The notes: generated by a model from the letters alone, not told the origin. 64,000 bases of DNA from Corydoras sp. C115 (GCA_019802505.1 JAFMOC010000220.1:17501-81500), one strand, 5' to 3'. Counted from the stretch's first letter, positions 46,582 through 58,794 are shown. Numbers and translations: made by a program.

Positions 46582-49195
46582 TTTTTTTTTTTTTTTATTA
46601 TTTTTTATTTATTATTATTATTATTTTTTTTTAAATAAAAATTAAAATTAAAAAAGCACAAACAAACACAAGCAGAAAGAATAAAGAACTTTAAGACACA
46701 TTTATTGAAAGCCATCATTTAATGTGTAAGGGAAAAAAAAACCCTTGGTTAATCATTTTATGTTTTATTTTATTTTCTAGAGGTGCAGAACCTTGCATGA
46801 CTTTTATCTAAGTTCTGTCAGTAGATGAGGCTGCAATGTCAAAGCCAGTAAGAGGCAAACCGGACACACATGGGTGAGATGTGGGATCTCGGAGGGACCG
46901 TAGCGCAAAGGCACTCTTATAAGAGTCTTGTTTTAATAGGCCTTGGGTTTTTTATGCGTTGCTTTTATTATAACCGGTTTAATAAACTTTGAATCTTGGA
47001 CCCTCTATGATGCCACCCTGTAACATACATATGAAGTGGGTCATGACACTCTGTGGTATTAAAAGAAAGAACAACTTACAAGTGGAACAAACGAACTTGT
47101 GCAGGTTGTTGCAGTTGGTATTATTAAAGAGTCCAGTGTCAAGCATCACACAGAGGTTCCCAGCGGTGTTACTCGGCTGTAGTGCGTTCCATGGAAGGTA
47201 TGAGGCGTCGTTCCCGTCTGACCACTTCCACGTGTCTCTGTACAGACCGAAATAACCGCCGGATATAGATGCTATGGCCAGTTTCAGCAGATCGCTTTCT
47301 GCAGGATCTCTGGCACAAGCCAGGTCCGTGAAATGTGATCGGCAGAAAGCTCGAGAATTGGGCCAACTCTTACCGTACATGGTGAAGTACGGGAACTTGC
47401 TCGTGCCAGTTTTGGTGGCTGTAAAATAAATAAAGCATCAGGGATGAATTATTTTATTATATAAGAAAAAAATATATATAAATATATATATATGGCGGCA
47501 CGGTGGCTTAGTGGTTAGCACGTTCGCCTCTCAGCACTAGGGATTCCCTGTTCGAATCCTCATCTGGGTGGAGTTTCCATGTCCTCCCCGTGTCCGCGTG
47601 GGTTTCCTCCGGGTTCTCCGGTTTCCTCCCACAGTCCAAAAACATGGATCAAGTCAATTGAATTCTCCAAATTGCCCCATATAGAGTGTGTCTGTGTGAG
47701 TGAGTGTGTGCCCAGTGATGGATTAGCGTCCTGTCCTGGGTCTATCTGCCCAGCGCCCGAGACGTTCTCCCCTGGATGGGCATGGGGAACCCCACCGCGA
47801 CCCTAATAGAGGATAAAGTGGGAGATAATGAATGAATTAATATATATATATATATATATCCATCCATCCATCCATTATCTTCTGCTTTATCCTCTGTCAG
47901 GGTCGCGGGGGGGTTCCCTATGCCCTTCCAGGGGAGAACGTTTCAAGCGCTGGGCAGATACACCCAGGACAGGACGCCAATCTATCTCTGGACACACACT
48001 CACTCACACACACTCTATATGGGGAAATTTGGAGAACTCAATTGACTTGATCCATGTTTTTGGACTTTGGGAGGAAACCGGAGAACCCGGAGGAAACCCA
48101 CGCGGACATGGGGAGAACATGGAAACTCCACCCAGATTGGGATTCGAACTGGGAATCCCTAGCGCTGAGAGGAGAACATGCCAAACCACTAAGCCACTGT
48201 GCCGCCCTACATATATATATATATATATAAATAAAACCTTACATCCGTAACAACAAAACAAACCAATCAGAACCAAGCCCAAAGTGTAAATGTATAGCTC
48301 ACCATCATAACACACATAAGATGCAGCCAGGCTACAGGCACGAAGTATCCACAGACCGGAGGTTAAAACAATCCCACAAGCTTGATCAACAGTCCCAGCA
48401 GCGGGTAGTCCTGGAGACCAGTGAGTTGTGTTTACAGGCTCATCGTTAATGGACCAGTACCAAGTGTCGATATCGATGTGCAGCCCGGTCCAGACGGGAG
48501 AGGTCTCGTTCTTTCTCGTCACTTCGCGTATCAGAGTTTGCAGGTCAGTGTCATTTAGAACTGTAATCAGGTCGACGTGATGTTCCCTGCAGTACGTCTG
48601 TGCATCCTTCCAGCTCAGCTGCTGCTGGATGAGCAGGGGGCCCGTTTGTGGGAGGGGAAGGGTCACTGGGAAGAAACCTGTTGGCGGTCATTTATATTTC
48701 ATTTATATTTTAAATGCATGGATTGTAAAGATCTACATTTATTTAAAAGTTAGCAGGTGAACATTAAAACATGTGCTTGACTTTAGTACTTCAAAGAGTG
48801 ATGAAGCCTTTTGCGAACTTAAGATTAAGAGACTTTCATCGTTTACATGAGATCTCATTACAATTCTGTTTTACGGGAATCGAGTTTTTTTTCTGAAAGC
48901 TCAAAGCGGCTTTGTGTGAATGTGCTGTGGTGAGAAGCGCTTCGTAAACAAATGAGGAGCTCGAACTCGAACTCAAGTTAGAATTCTGCATAAAACACGC
49001 CGAACTGAAAGCCATCTTAAAGTAAGAGTCAGCAGAACATTTTCATAAACCTAACAATATATTAAAAACCTTCCACAGTCAACATGCAATGAAAAAGAAA
49101 AGATACCACATTCATGAAAGCTTATTAATTAGTATAATTAATGTTGAGTGTTTCTTACCAGTAAGACCCAGAAGGAATAAAACATCGATGGTCAT
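46015..49195 (-). CDS. C-type lectin 2, tandem paralog with frameshift in exon 4
   Basis: Same exon plan as lectin 1: 49195-49159, 48677-48303, 47418-47080, 46492-46403 and 46113-46015. The signal peptide is MTIDVLFLLGLTG. CTLD1 is identical to lectin 1 over most of its length and differs only near its end (LTSGLWILRACSLAASYVCYD). CTLD2 differs mainly in its first part (KSWPNSRAFCRSHF). Exon 4 is 90 nt instead of 89: GGAAAACAG replaces GGAAACAG. The frame therefore leaves the conserved tail after LSQRK and meets a stop within about 20 codons. Both CTLDs would still be made (about 269 aa), but the tail encoded by exons 4-5 would be lost. Exon 5 keeps a clean frame (FTQKLAEHGLVMR to TAA), so the break is recent or a sequencing error in a 4-A run. 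Confidence 0.85.
46530..46576. repeat. (TA)n microsatellite and T-rich run
   Basis: About 22 TA units followed by poly(T) and (ATT)n, in intron 3 of lectin 2. Confidence 0.9.
47494..47838 (+). mobile_element. SINE copy, full length
   Basis: In intron 2 of lectin 2, between two short (TA)n runs. Confidence 0.88.
47861..48207 (-). mobile_element. SINE copy, full length
   Basis: Tail-to-tail with the previous copy, 22 bp apart; intron 2 of lectin 2. Confidence 0.88.
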
Positions 49196-49444
49196 GATGG
49201 AGAAGACGCTGTGAGTATGAAAAAAAAAAATAATAATAATTATTATAATGATTATATATAAAAGCTCTTTGTTTGTTTGTTTGTTCAAAATATACATGTA
49301 CAATATTTCGTTTGCCCTGCAATATTCGAGGAAAGATACTGACCACATATGGTCTAAACATTAGGCCACACCCACATTACACTCCCACTATTCTAGTTTC
49401 TTCCAAAAGTGTTTAAAAGAGTTAAAATCAGGGTTTTATTTTTT

Positions 49445-49785
49445 CATTCATTCATTATCTCCCGTTTTATCCTCTATTAGGGTCGCGGGGGGGTTCCCCA
49501 TGCCCATCCTGGGGAGAACGTTTCGGGCGCTGGGCAGATAGACCCAGGACAGGGCGCCAATCTATCGCTGGGCACACACTCACTCACACAGACACACTCT
49601 ATATGGGGCAATTTGAGAGAATTCAATTGACTTGATCCATGTTTTTGGACTGTGGGAGGAAACCGGAGAACCCGGAGGAAACCCATGCGGACACAGGGAG
49701 AACATGGAAACTCCACCCAGATGGGGATTCGAACTGGGAATCCCTAGTGCTGAGAGGAGAACATGCCAACCACTAAGCCACCGTG
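49445..49785 (-). mobile_element. SINE copy
   Basis: Upstream of lectin 2; nearly full length. Confidence 0.87.
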
Positions 49786-49964
49786 AAACCGAGAAAACCC
49801 TCTAAAGTGGAAAATAATTCATTCAAGGGTGGGGCGCATGGGATTTGCATGAAGGAATTAAATATTTAAACAGCACTGTTTTTAAACTGCTCATCCTTTT
49901 CGTGTTACACTTTATTTGAATAATGATGGGATTGTTATTTAATTTATAACATTAATTAAATACA

Positions 49965-50290
49965 AGCTTAGTGATTTAGCACGTTCTCCTCTCAGCACTA
50001 GGGATTCCTGGTTCGAATCCCCATCTGGGTGGAGTTTCCATGTCCTCCTCGTGTCCACGTGGGTTTCCTCCCACAGTCCAAAAACATGGATCAAGTCAAT
50101 TGAGTTCTCCAAATTGCCCCATATAGAGTGTGTGTGTGTGAGTGAGTGTGTGCCCAGCGATGGATTGGCGCCCTGTCCTGGGTGTATCTGCCCAGCGCCC
50201 GAAACGTTCTCCCCTGGATGGGCATGGGGAACCCCCCCCCGCGACCCTAATATAGGATAAAGTGGAAGATAATGGATGAATGAATGAATG
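49965..50290 (+). mobile_element. SINE copy with small internal deletion
   Basis: Perfect duplication ATTAAATACA at 49955-49964 and 50291-50300. Confidence 0.9.
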
Positions 50291-50300
50291 ATTAAATACA

Positions 50301-51760
50301 GTGCGAGCCTAAAACTGTGACGTGTGAAGCTTTTATGTGAGAAATAGTTTTTGGAAATCGGCACGATTTTACCTGATTTTTTTTTTTTTAAATGTGAAGA
50401 ACTATTTAAGATTTAAAGGGGAAGTTTACAGAATAGCAGTGAGTCCTGCAACATTGACAGGATAAAAGAGGCTGGAGCCATCTTTTTTGTTTTCACCTTT
50501 AAAAAAAAAGATTACAATGGTTTTAAGGCTGTTATATTTGCTATTCAAAAAACCTGCATGTTGTACAGAATCCAGATGTTCCAGGTCTCCTTTATTTTAA
50601 GGTCATCATGTTTATTAGTTATTCAAATTATTAAAATAACCCTCATGTGTTTCACAGCTTTAAACATCCCTTAAGATTTAAATGGTCAAAACAAATCCCT
50701 AAGTCTAAATACAAAATATATTTCCTATTAAAAGCTGAAATGCTTGGAATTTAATGAATGTAAACACATTAAAAAAAAAAAAAAAAAAAAAAACATTAGT
50801 TTAAAATAAAGAAACATTAATCACTGCATTAAATCCGCACGGCTTGTGAAACTCGTGACACTTGTTTTTCATGATATAGAGGCTGTTATGTTTATGTTTT
50901 AAGCCAATTACTGTCAAAATGTAAAATCAGTGAGAATTAAAGTGAAATACATATGCTGCATTTCTTAAACTGTGTTCACTTTAAATTAATTATCATAAAT
51001 AATGTACAAAAAAAAAGTTGATTAATGAATGTTTCCATTGAACCTATCAGACAACCGACTTATTAAGACAGCAATGTTGTGATTATCAGGATATCAATTT
51101 TATATTTAAAAGTAGTTGTATTAATTTGATTATTCTTATGAAGGAAAAATGTATTATTTGATCGAGTTCAGCAAAAAAGATTCAAAAAAAATACAACTGT
51201 ACTCCGTTCTCTATCTCAATAATTAATATACACAAAACAAGCTGGCGGGGAAATAATGACTTTAGTGTAAAAGAGTTGAAATGATGATAAACAAATAAAA
51301 AAAAATTGCATATGTTTTGTATAAATGTTTTTAAAAGTCTGTCTCTCACCTGATCATCCTCTCCTGTTCCACCTGTTCCACCTGTTCCACCTGTTCCACC
51401 TGTACAGATTGAAGGGTTATTTTACTGATCTTTTACAGAGCAAGTTTGCTTTATTTGCCTCGGATGCCGCTGCCCATGTGAAAGTCACTAGAAACAATAA
51501 AATCATTTGGTTGAATCAATCGTCAATCAAGACGATACTCTAACAATTCCAGAGTCGTAAGTGATTTTTAGAAACTACAGTCATGACATGATTTTCTAAG
51601 CATTATTCAGGTCACGCTGATTTCCATGATTTGTTGATCAGTCTTAAGTTGATTTTGGTTAAAGCTCAGCTCAGTAATTGTTTAAATAATTATTCTATTC
51701 ATAAATATAAAGTTATTCTTTAATAACACAGCAGTGAACATAATCAGCAACAAATATTTT
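50301..51760. other. intergenic, lectin-upstream-like sequence
   Basis: AT-rich. 50560-50700 resembles the flank upstream of lectin 1 near 44690-44800 (TCCAGGT ... TTATTCAAATTATTA blocks). A short CACCTGTTC unit is repeated about four times at 51364-51404. No exon seen. Confidence 0.5.
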
Positions 51761-52109
51761 TTCATTCATTCATTCATTATCTCCCGCTTTATCCTCTATT
51801 ACGGTCGTGGGGTTCCCCATGCCCATTCAGGGGAGAACGTCTCGGGCGCTGGGCAGATAGACCCAGACAGGGCGCCAATCCATCGCTGGGCACACACTCA
51901 CTCACACAGACACACTCTATATGGGGCAATTTTGAGAATTCAATTAACTTGATCCATGTTTTTGGACTGTGGGAGGAAACCGGAGAACCCGGAGGAAACC
52001 CACGCAGACACGGGGAGAACATGGAAACTCCACCCAGATGGGGATTCGAACCGGGAATCCCTAGCGTTGAGAGGAGAACATGCTAAACCACTAAGCCACC
52101 GTGCCGCCT
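51761..52109 (-). mobile_element. SINE copy, full length
   Basis: Duplication ACAAATATTTT at 51750-51760 and 52110-52120. The site is empty in the tandem copy near 53763. Confidence 0.92.
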
Positions 52110-52141
52110 ACAAATATTTTAATTTTTAATATTTTAATATT

Positions 52142-52478
52142 GCGGCACGGTGACTTAGTGGTTTAGCACGTTCGCCTCTCAGGATTCCCGGTTCGAATCC
52201 CCATCTGGGTGGAGTTTCCATGTTCTCCCCGTGTATGCGTGGGTTTCCTCCGGGTTCTCCGGTTTCCTCCCACAGTCCAAAAACATGGATCAAGTCAATT
52301 GAATTCTCAAAATTGCCCCATATAGAGTGTGTCTGTGTGAGTGAGTGTGTGTCCAGTGATGGATTGGCGTCCTGTCCTGGGTCTATCTGCCCAGCGCACG
52401 AGACGTTCTCCCCTGGATGGGCATGGGGAACCCCACCGTGGCCCTAATAGAGGATAAAGCGGGAGATAATGAATGAAT
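52142..52478 (+). mobile_element. SINE copy
   Basis: Thirty bp from the previous copy and inverted to it. Also absent from the tandem copy near 53790-53810. Confidence 0.88.
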
Positions 52479-53097
52479 AATTTAATATAAATTTTTAATA
52501 TTAATATTTTTATTTCCTGTAATAAATAAAATACTAAGACAAAAATTATACTCCGTTCTTAAAAAAAAACAAAAAAACAAACATCTTAAGGTCTTTGAAA
52601 TAATTGTGTTCATTATTCAAATCATATTTCACAGGTTCCATCTGTTCCAGAAGACTTTTCAGGCTTTCAAGGACATTGAGTTAATAAGTTATTCAAATTG
52701 CGAAGCTCTTTAAGATGAGAAAGACGATCTTTAATCCATTTAAAACTCTGAATGTGTTAATAGTTAATAGTTATAAACCTCTTTAACAGTCGTAATAGTT
52801 TGTTTGATCTGAAAGTCTGAGAAAGTGGTTCCGTGTTACTGCAGCTCATTTCAGAAAGTTGTTTTTTTTTACTTTTCTGTTGGACATTTTGTGCACAAGC
52901 TTTAGTCAAATTATGGAAATAATCCGCATGAAGGTTACAGCCTCAGTGTGTTTTGAGCAGCCATCACATGAGGCTTTACACCCTGCATCACTGAGACATC
53001 ATCTCACATCATCTCCCCCAGAGATTTACAAATGACATCCTGTTTTATATTTTAAATATCTACAAATGTCATATTTGATATTAAGAGTCTGAACATA

Positions 53098-53648
53098 GGG
53101 CGGCACGGTGGTTGATTGGTTGGCATGTTCTCCTCTCAGCACTAGGGATTCCCGGTTCGAATCCCAATCTGGGTGGAGTTTCCATGTTCTCCCCGTATCC
53201 GCGTGGGTTTCCTCTGGGTTCTCCGGTTTCCTCCCACAGTCCAAAAACATGGATCAAGTCAATTGAATTCTCCAAATTGCCCCATATAGAGTGTGTCTGT
53301 GTGAGTGAGTGTGTGTCCAGTGATAGATTGGCCCCCTGTCCTGGGTGTAAACGTTCTCCCCTGGATGGGCATGGGGAACCCCCCCCGGAAACGCGTGTCC
53401 GCGTCCACGGAAACGCGTGTCCGCGTGGGTTTCCTCCCACAGTCCAAAAACCATGGATCAAGTCAATTGAGTTCCCCAAATTGCCCCATAGAGTGTGTCT
53501 GTGTGAGTGAGTGTGTGCCTAGCGATAGATTGGCCCCCTGTCCTGGGTGTATCTGCCCAGCGCCCGAAACGTTCTCCCCTGGATGGGCATGGGGAACTCC
53601 ACCGCGACCCTAATAGAGGATAAAGCGGGAGATAATGAATGAATGAAT
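53098..53648 (+). mobile_element. composite (dimeric) SINE, unit 1
   Basis: Head and body, then a tandem GGAAACGCGTGTCCGCGT junction, then a second body and tail. The same structure is in unit 2, so it predates the duplication. Confidence 0.88.
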
Positions 53649-54408
53649 TTTGTAATTTTGTTGATTTTGGTTAAAGCTCAGCTCAGTAATTGTTTAAATA
53701 ATTATTCTATTCATAAATATAAAGTTATTCTTTAATAACACAGCAGTGAACATAAACAGCAACAAATATTTAAATTTTTAATATTTTAATATAAATTTTT
53801 TATATTAATATTTTAATATTTAAATTTCCTGGAATAAATAAAATACTAAGACAAAAATTATACTCCGTTCTTAAAAAAAAACAAAAAAACAAACATCTTA
53901 AGGTCTTTGAAATAATTGTGTTCATTATTCAAATCATATTTCACAGGTTCCATCTGTTCCAGAGACTTTTCAGGCTTTCAAGGACATTGAGTTAATAAGT
54001 TATTCAAATTGCGAAGCCCTTTAAGATGAGAAAGACGATCTTTAATCCATTTAAAACTCTGAATGTGTTAATATAAATGCATGTTAATAGTTATAAACAT
54101 TTTTAACTGTCATAATAGTTTGTTTGATCTGAAAGTCTGAGAAAGTGGTTCCGTGTTACTGCAGCTCATTTCAGAAAGTTGTTTTTTCTGTTGGACATTT
54201 TGTGCACAAGCTTTAGTCAAATTATGGAAATAATCTGCATGAAGGTTACAGCCTCAGTGTGTTTTGAGCAGCCATCACATGAGGCTTTACACCCTGCATC
54301 ACTGAGACATCATCTCACATCATCTCCCACAGAGATTTACAAATGACATCCTGTTTTATATTTTAAATATCTACAAATGTCATATTTGATATTAAGAGTC
54401 TGAACATA

Positions 54409-54980
54409 GGGCGGCACGGTGGCTGAGTGGTTGGCATGTTCTCCTCTCAGCGCTAGGGATTCCCGGTTCGAATCCCAATCTGGGTGGAGATTCCATGTTC
54501 TCCCCGTGTCCGCGTGGGTTTCCTCCGGGTTCTCCAGTTTCCTCCCACAGTCCAAAAACATGGATCAAGTCAATTGAATTCTCCAAATTGCCCCATATAG
54601 AGTGTGTCTGTGTGAGTGAGTGTGTGTCCAGTGATAGATTGGCCCCCTGTCCTGGGTGTAAACGTTCTCCCCTGGATGGGCATGGGGAACCCCCCCCGGA
54701 AACGCGTGTCCGCGTCCACGGAAACGCGTGTCCGCGTAGGTTTCCTCCGGGTTCTCCGGTTTCCTCCCACAGTCCAAAAACCATGGATCAAGTCAATTGA
54801 GTTCTCCAAATTGCCCCATATAGAGTGTGTCTGTGTGAGTGAGTGTGTGTTCAGCGATAGATTGGCATCCTGTCCTGGGTGTATCTGCCCAGCGCCCGAA
54901 ACGTTCTCCCCTGGATGGGCATGGGGAACCCCCCCGCGACCCTAATAGAGGATAAAGCGGAAGATAATGAATGAATGAAT
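54409..54980 (+). mobile_element. composite (dimeric) SINE, unit 2
   Basis: As in unit 1. Flanked by GATATTAAGAGTCTGAACA (54388-54406) and GATATTAGAGTCTGAACA (54981-54998). Confidence 0.9.
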
Positions 54981-54998
54981 GATATTAGAGTCTGAACA

Positions 54999-55329
54999 GA
55001 GGGCAGCACGGTGGCTTAGTGGTTTGGCATGTTCTCCTCTCAGCGATAGGGATTCCCGGTTCGAATCCCAATCTGGGTGGAGTTTCCATGTCCTCCCCGT
55101 GTCTGCGTGGGTTTCCTCCGGGTTCTCCGGTTTCCTCCCACAGTCCAAAAACAATGGATCAAGTCAATTGAGTTCTCCAAATTGCCCCATATTGAGTGTG
55201 GGTGAGTGTGTGCCCAGCAATAGATCGGCGCCCTGTCCTGGGTGTATCTGCCCAGCGCCCAAGACGTTCTCCCCCCCCCCCCCCCCCGTTACCCTAATAG
55301 AGGATAAAGCAGAAGATAATGGATGGATG
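54999..55329 (+). mobile_element. SINE copy inserted in the flank duplication of the previous one
   Basis: GAGTCTGAACA at 54988-54998 and 55330-55340. The left repeat is also the right repeat of the composite SINE. Confidence 0.9.
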
Positions 55330-55384
55330 GAGTCTGAACATGCCATTAATTTGCATATTTTGCAACTTGTTTTGCAAAGTGGAG

Positions 55385-55450
55385 TTTGCGTTTTCCTTCT
55401 GCGTCTGTGTGGGTTTCGTTCGGGAACTTCGGTTTTCTCCCACAATTCAT
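55385..55450 (+). mobile_element. very old SINE body remnant
   Basis: TCTGTGTGGGTTTCGTTCGG and GGTTTTCTCCCACAATTC are recognisable but diverged. Confidence 0.5.
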
Positions 55451-55879
55451 GGACCGGCTGGTAAGCAAAAAGCTGAAGACTGGTTGCCCCATTAAACTGC
55501 ATCATTTCAAACCATTGTTGTTGGTAAAGTGGCCCATAAACCAGAAACACAACAGTTTAAAAATGTAACGTGAGCAACGTTGAATTCTCATTTTGAAGTT
55601 AAGTATGAAGCTTAAGCTTGTAGAGTTCTAGCTTCACAGAAGACTCAACGTCAGAATTTATATAACATGTAGGACATGATGGTGACCACAGGAGGGCAGC
55701 CGAGTGCAACATGGCTGTTCGACCACGTCGGCGGGGAAAAAAAGGGGGAATTTTAGAGAACTATTTGGTACAAAGTCAATCTTACACTTTTTTTGATTCC
55801 CTATTGAGCCACACAAAGGTCCTCTGTGTGTCCAACGAAGTTAAATGTTCAATTCACTACAATTCTGCTAATTTACTGT

Positions 55880-55914
<35 letters not shown>

Positions 55915-55929
55915 TTTTAAAGTAAATTG

Positions 55930-56650
55930 TCGTTTTGTAATTGTCAGGAATTTTAAATTGCTTACACATAATAAGAGTTGGCGGCACGGTGGCTTAGTGA
56001 TTAGCATGTTCTCCCCTCTCAGCGCTAGGGATTCCCGGTTCGAATCCCCATCAGGGTGGAGTTTCCATGTTCTCCCCGTGTCTGCGTGGGTTTCCTCCGG
56101 GTTCTCCGGTTTCCTCCCACAGTCCAAAAACATGGATCAAGTCAATTGAGTTCTCCAAATTGCCCCATATAGAGTGTATGAGTCAGTGATTGTGTGCCCA
56201 GTGATAGATTGGCGTCCTGTCCTGGGTGTATCTGCCCAGCGCCCGAAACGTTCTCCCCTGGATGGGCATGGGGAACCCCACTGTGACCCTAATAGAGGAT
56301 AAAGCGGAAGATAATGAATGAATGAATAATAAGAGTTCCAAAATGGCCTTTAAAGGACTTTAATGTGGTCTTGCCGCCATTGGGAAGTGGGGTGGGGCAA
56401 GCTAGATTTGAACCAAAACCTAGGGCGGTGATTTGTGATTGGCTTAGGTAGTTTGGGGCGGGAACTAGACTCAACGGATATATACACAGGTAAGCGCTTC
56501 GGTGCGCCCCCTCTCTTCAGAACACGAGGCGTTCACAGCACCTGAACGCCGGGGGAGGCCATCAATAATTCTCTTCGTTCTCAATAAATAAAGTTGCATT
56601 TTGCATCGTCTCGTTCTTTCCGCCTTTTTCCAAAGATCCGGCATAATGAA
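55930..56650 (+). mobile_element. possible solo LTR interrupted by a SINE
   Basis: Shares ordered blocks with the complement of 23333-23790: GTGATTGGCTTAGGTAG, GGGGCGGGAACTAGACTC, GATATATA, GCACCTGAA, TCGTTCTCAATAAATAAAG. The SINE at 55980-56327 splits it. Confidence 0.45.
55980..56327 (+). mobile_element. SINE copy, full length
   Basis: Duplication AATAAGAGTT at 55970-55979 and 56328-56337, inside the LTR-like element. Confidence 0.92.
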
Positions 56651-57635
56651 TTATATCAATAAATAGACAAACACTTTAGTTCTGTATAGCAAACATCATT
56701 CTATGTCAAAACGTCGAAGGAATATGGTCTTTGTTCTGTAATAAATAAAATGCAATAAATAATAATAAAAAAACAACACCACACACAGTCCTTTATAACA
56801 ATGACTATTTACTGAACTTCTGCATTATTTCTTTGCGTTATTAAATGCCATTCAGCAAATAAATGCCCTGCTCTAATCAAAGTGGAACAAAAGCAGAAAC
56901 ATGCGAGTTAACACATGCTGTTTTCCATTCGAACGGCGCGGCCTGGATTCACGCGGCCTACGGTATCGGTATTAATGTTATTATTATTATTATTATTCCT
57001 TCATGCCTGTTGTCCTATTCTAAAAATATCCACATTCTGTGATGATCTATATGGTTGTATAACTGAGACACATCAAAATCTGCTAAGACATGGGCTTCAG
57101 CACAAAGTCTGATTTCATTGGTATGGATCGCACACGCACACACACACACACACACACGCACTCCTCTGTAAATACAATAAAATTTATTCTGAATATATAA
57201 AAGCCAACGGTGTGTATACTCTATACACCCACCAGCCACACGCTTTAGTCCGTCGGTGGATTTTTGTGGCCGATTGGCGTTCACAGTCCGATGCAGCGGC
57301 TCGGTCAATTCCATTCGATTAAGTTACAACCTACAGGGAACTTATTTAAATACGAGACTCTTGCCGAATATTCGATTCAATGTTTTTCGAATTTGCTTAC
57401 AGCTTCAAGTGAATACTAATTTGGATGAAGCTGTTTTCCCACCAGAAACCCAAAACCGAGGCTCTCACCCGAGCATCTGCACAAGACTGTATTTGAACAT
57501 TTACTTTACAAATATATTCTCTGTGTATATATTTATATATATATATATATTTACTATGCTGGCAGCTCCAGCAGGTACACCACACCTTGGTCCTCCTGAC
57601 TTCCCCCATTGTCCTATTCATCAGCTTCACCGACC
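56651..57635. other. intergenic, no gene recognised
   Basis: AT-rich with a short (CA)n run at 57131-57156 and (TA)n near 57535. Open frames are not protein-like. Confidence 0.6.
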
Positions 57636-57636
57636 G

Positions 57637-58366
57637 TATAGATGAACTTTGTAGTTGTACTGCAGTCCATCTGTTTGCACACTTGGTTAGTTCTTCACTG
57701 ATTACATTCACCGCAGGACCATCACAGAACAGACACCATTTGGGTGGTGGATGATTCTCAGCACTTATTACTTATTAATTAATTACTCTGCTTTATTATC
57801 AGCTCTAACTGCCTTCCCTGTCTGCTTCTTTAGAGGTGTGACCGGCTTTCTGGAGGTGGAGTCAGACCTTCATCCATGGCTCTGCCGACGAATACTGGAT
57901 GAAACCTGAATATTAATTGTACTGACGCACCCTAATGGACTCACATATAGTTCTCCAGTTGTTAGATATCTCTACATGGCTGTCCTACACTGTTGTCGCT
58001 GCCTGGCCGCTCAAGGAGGACGAGTCCCCCACCGAGTCTTGGTCCTCCCAAGGGTTCTTCCTTAAATAACAAGGGAGTTTTGTCTTGCCGCTGTCGCTTC
58101 GGCTTGCTCTTTGGGGGTTTAAAGGCTTTTCATTCTGTAAAGCTGCTTTGTGACGATGTACTGTTGTAAAAAAGTGCTCTATAAATAAATTACTTGAACT
58201 TGAACTTGCAATGCAGTGACACGGACATGGTGTCACCCAAAACATGACCTGCTTTGTGATGGTCCTGTTAGCGTTTTTGACCTTTAGAGACCTAAATAAA
58301 AGGGACTAACAAAGTATGTCGGGAAACATTTAGACTACAGTCTGTAATTGCATCTATAGGGTAAAT
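57637..58366. mobile_element. palindromic MITE split by a retroelement tail
   Basis: Left arm (AGATGAACTTTGTAGTTGTA ... GGGTGGTGGATGATTCTCAG) and right arm (GGTCCTGTTAGCG ... ACAGTCTGTAATTGCATCTA) belong to the family at 37354. About 430 bp of another repeat sits between them. Confidence 0.7.
57770..58215 (+). mobile_element. retroelement 3'-end-like repeat inserted in a MITE
   Basis: Ends GTAAAGCTGCTTTGTGACGA ... TATAAATAAATTACTTGAAC with two ACTTGA units, as in non-LTR retroelement tails. No coding part remains. Confidence 0.6.
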
Positions 58367-58794
58367 GGCACGGATAAGACGGACAACAGACAAGAAGGTG
58401 ACCCCTAATAAACGAGCTGGTGAGTGTATATTGCTACTTAACTAGTCTTCCGTTCGTTAATCTATGTTTATATTACTATGCATCTACTTTATTCCCTTTG
58501 AAATTTTTTTTTTTTAATTTATTTCTATTTCATGTGAGTAAATTTCCTACGTAGTATTTCATAAGGCTAAGCTAGTCTAAGGTCAGTCGTGTGTATACAT
58601 AGTTGTTTTTTTTTGTTTGTTTTTTTTTGTTTTTAAACGATATATAAATGTGTATATATTTTCTGTGATTATGATTCTTTACTTTTGCGTGGTGCATTTG
58701 TCAATACTGCACGTCGGATAGCTCTACATGCTACATCGATTGGTCAGACCCACGGCTGTGTTGAGATGCCCACTTGATGCCCAAGCAAAGGAAT

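Larger units (their letters stand above)
51645..54980. repeat. tandem segmental duplication, two units
   Basis: Unit 1 (51645-53648) and unit 2 (53655-54980) align from GTTGATTTTGGTTAAAGCTC through the composite SINE. Unit 1 is longer by the two SINEs at 51761 and 52142. No coding exon was recognised in either unit. Confidence 0.85.
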
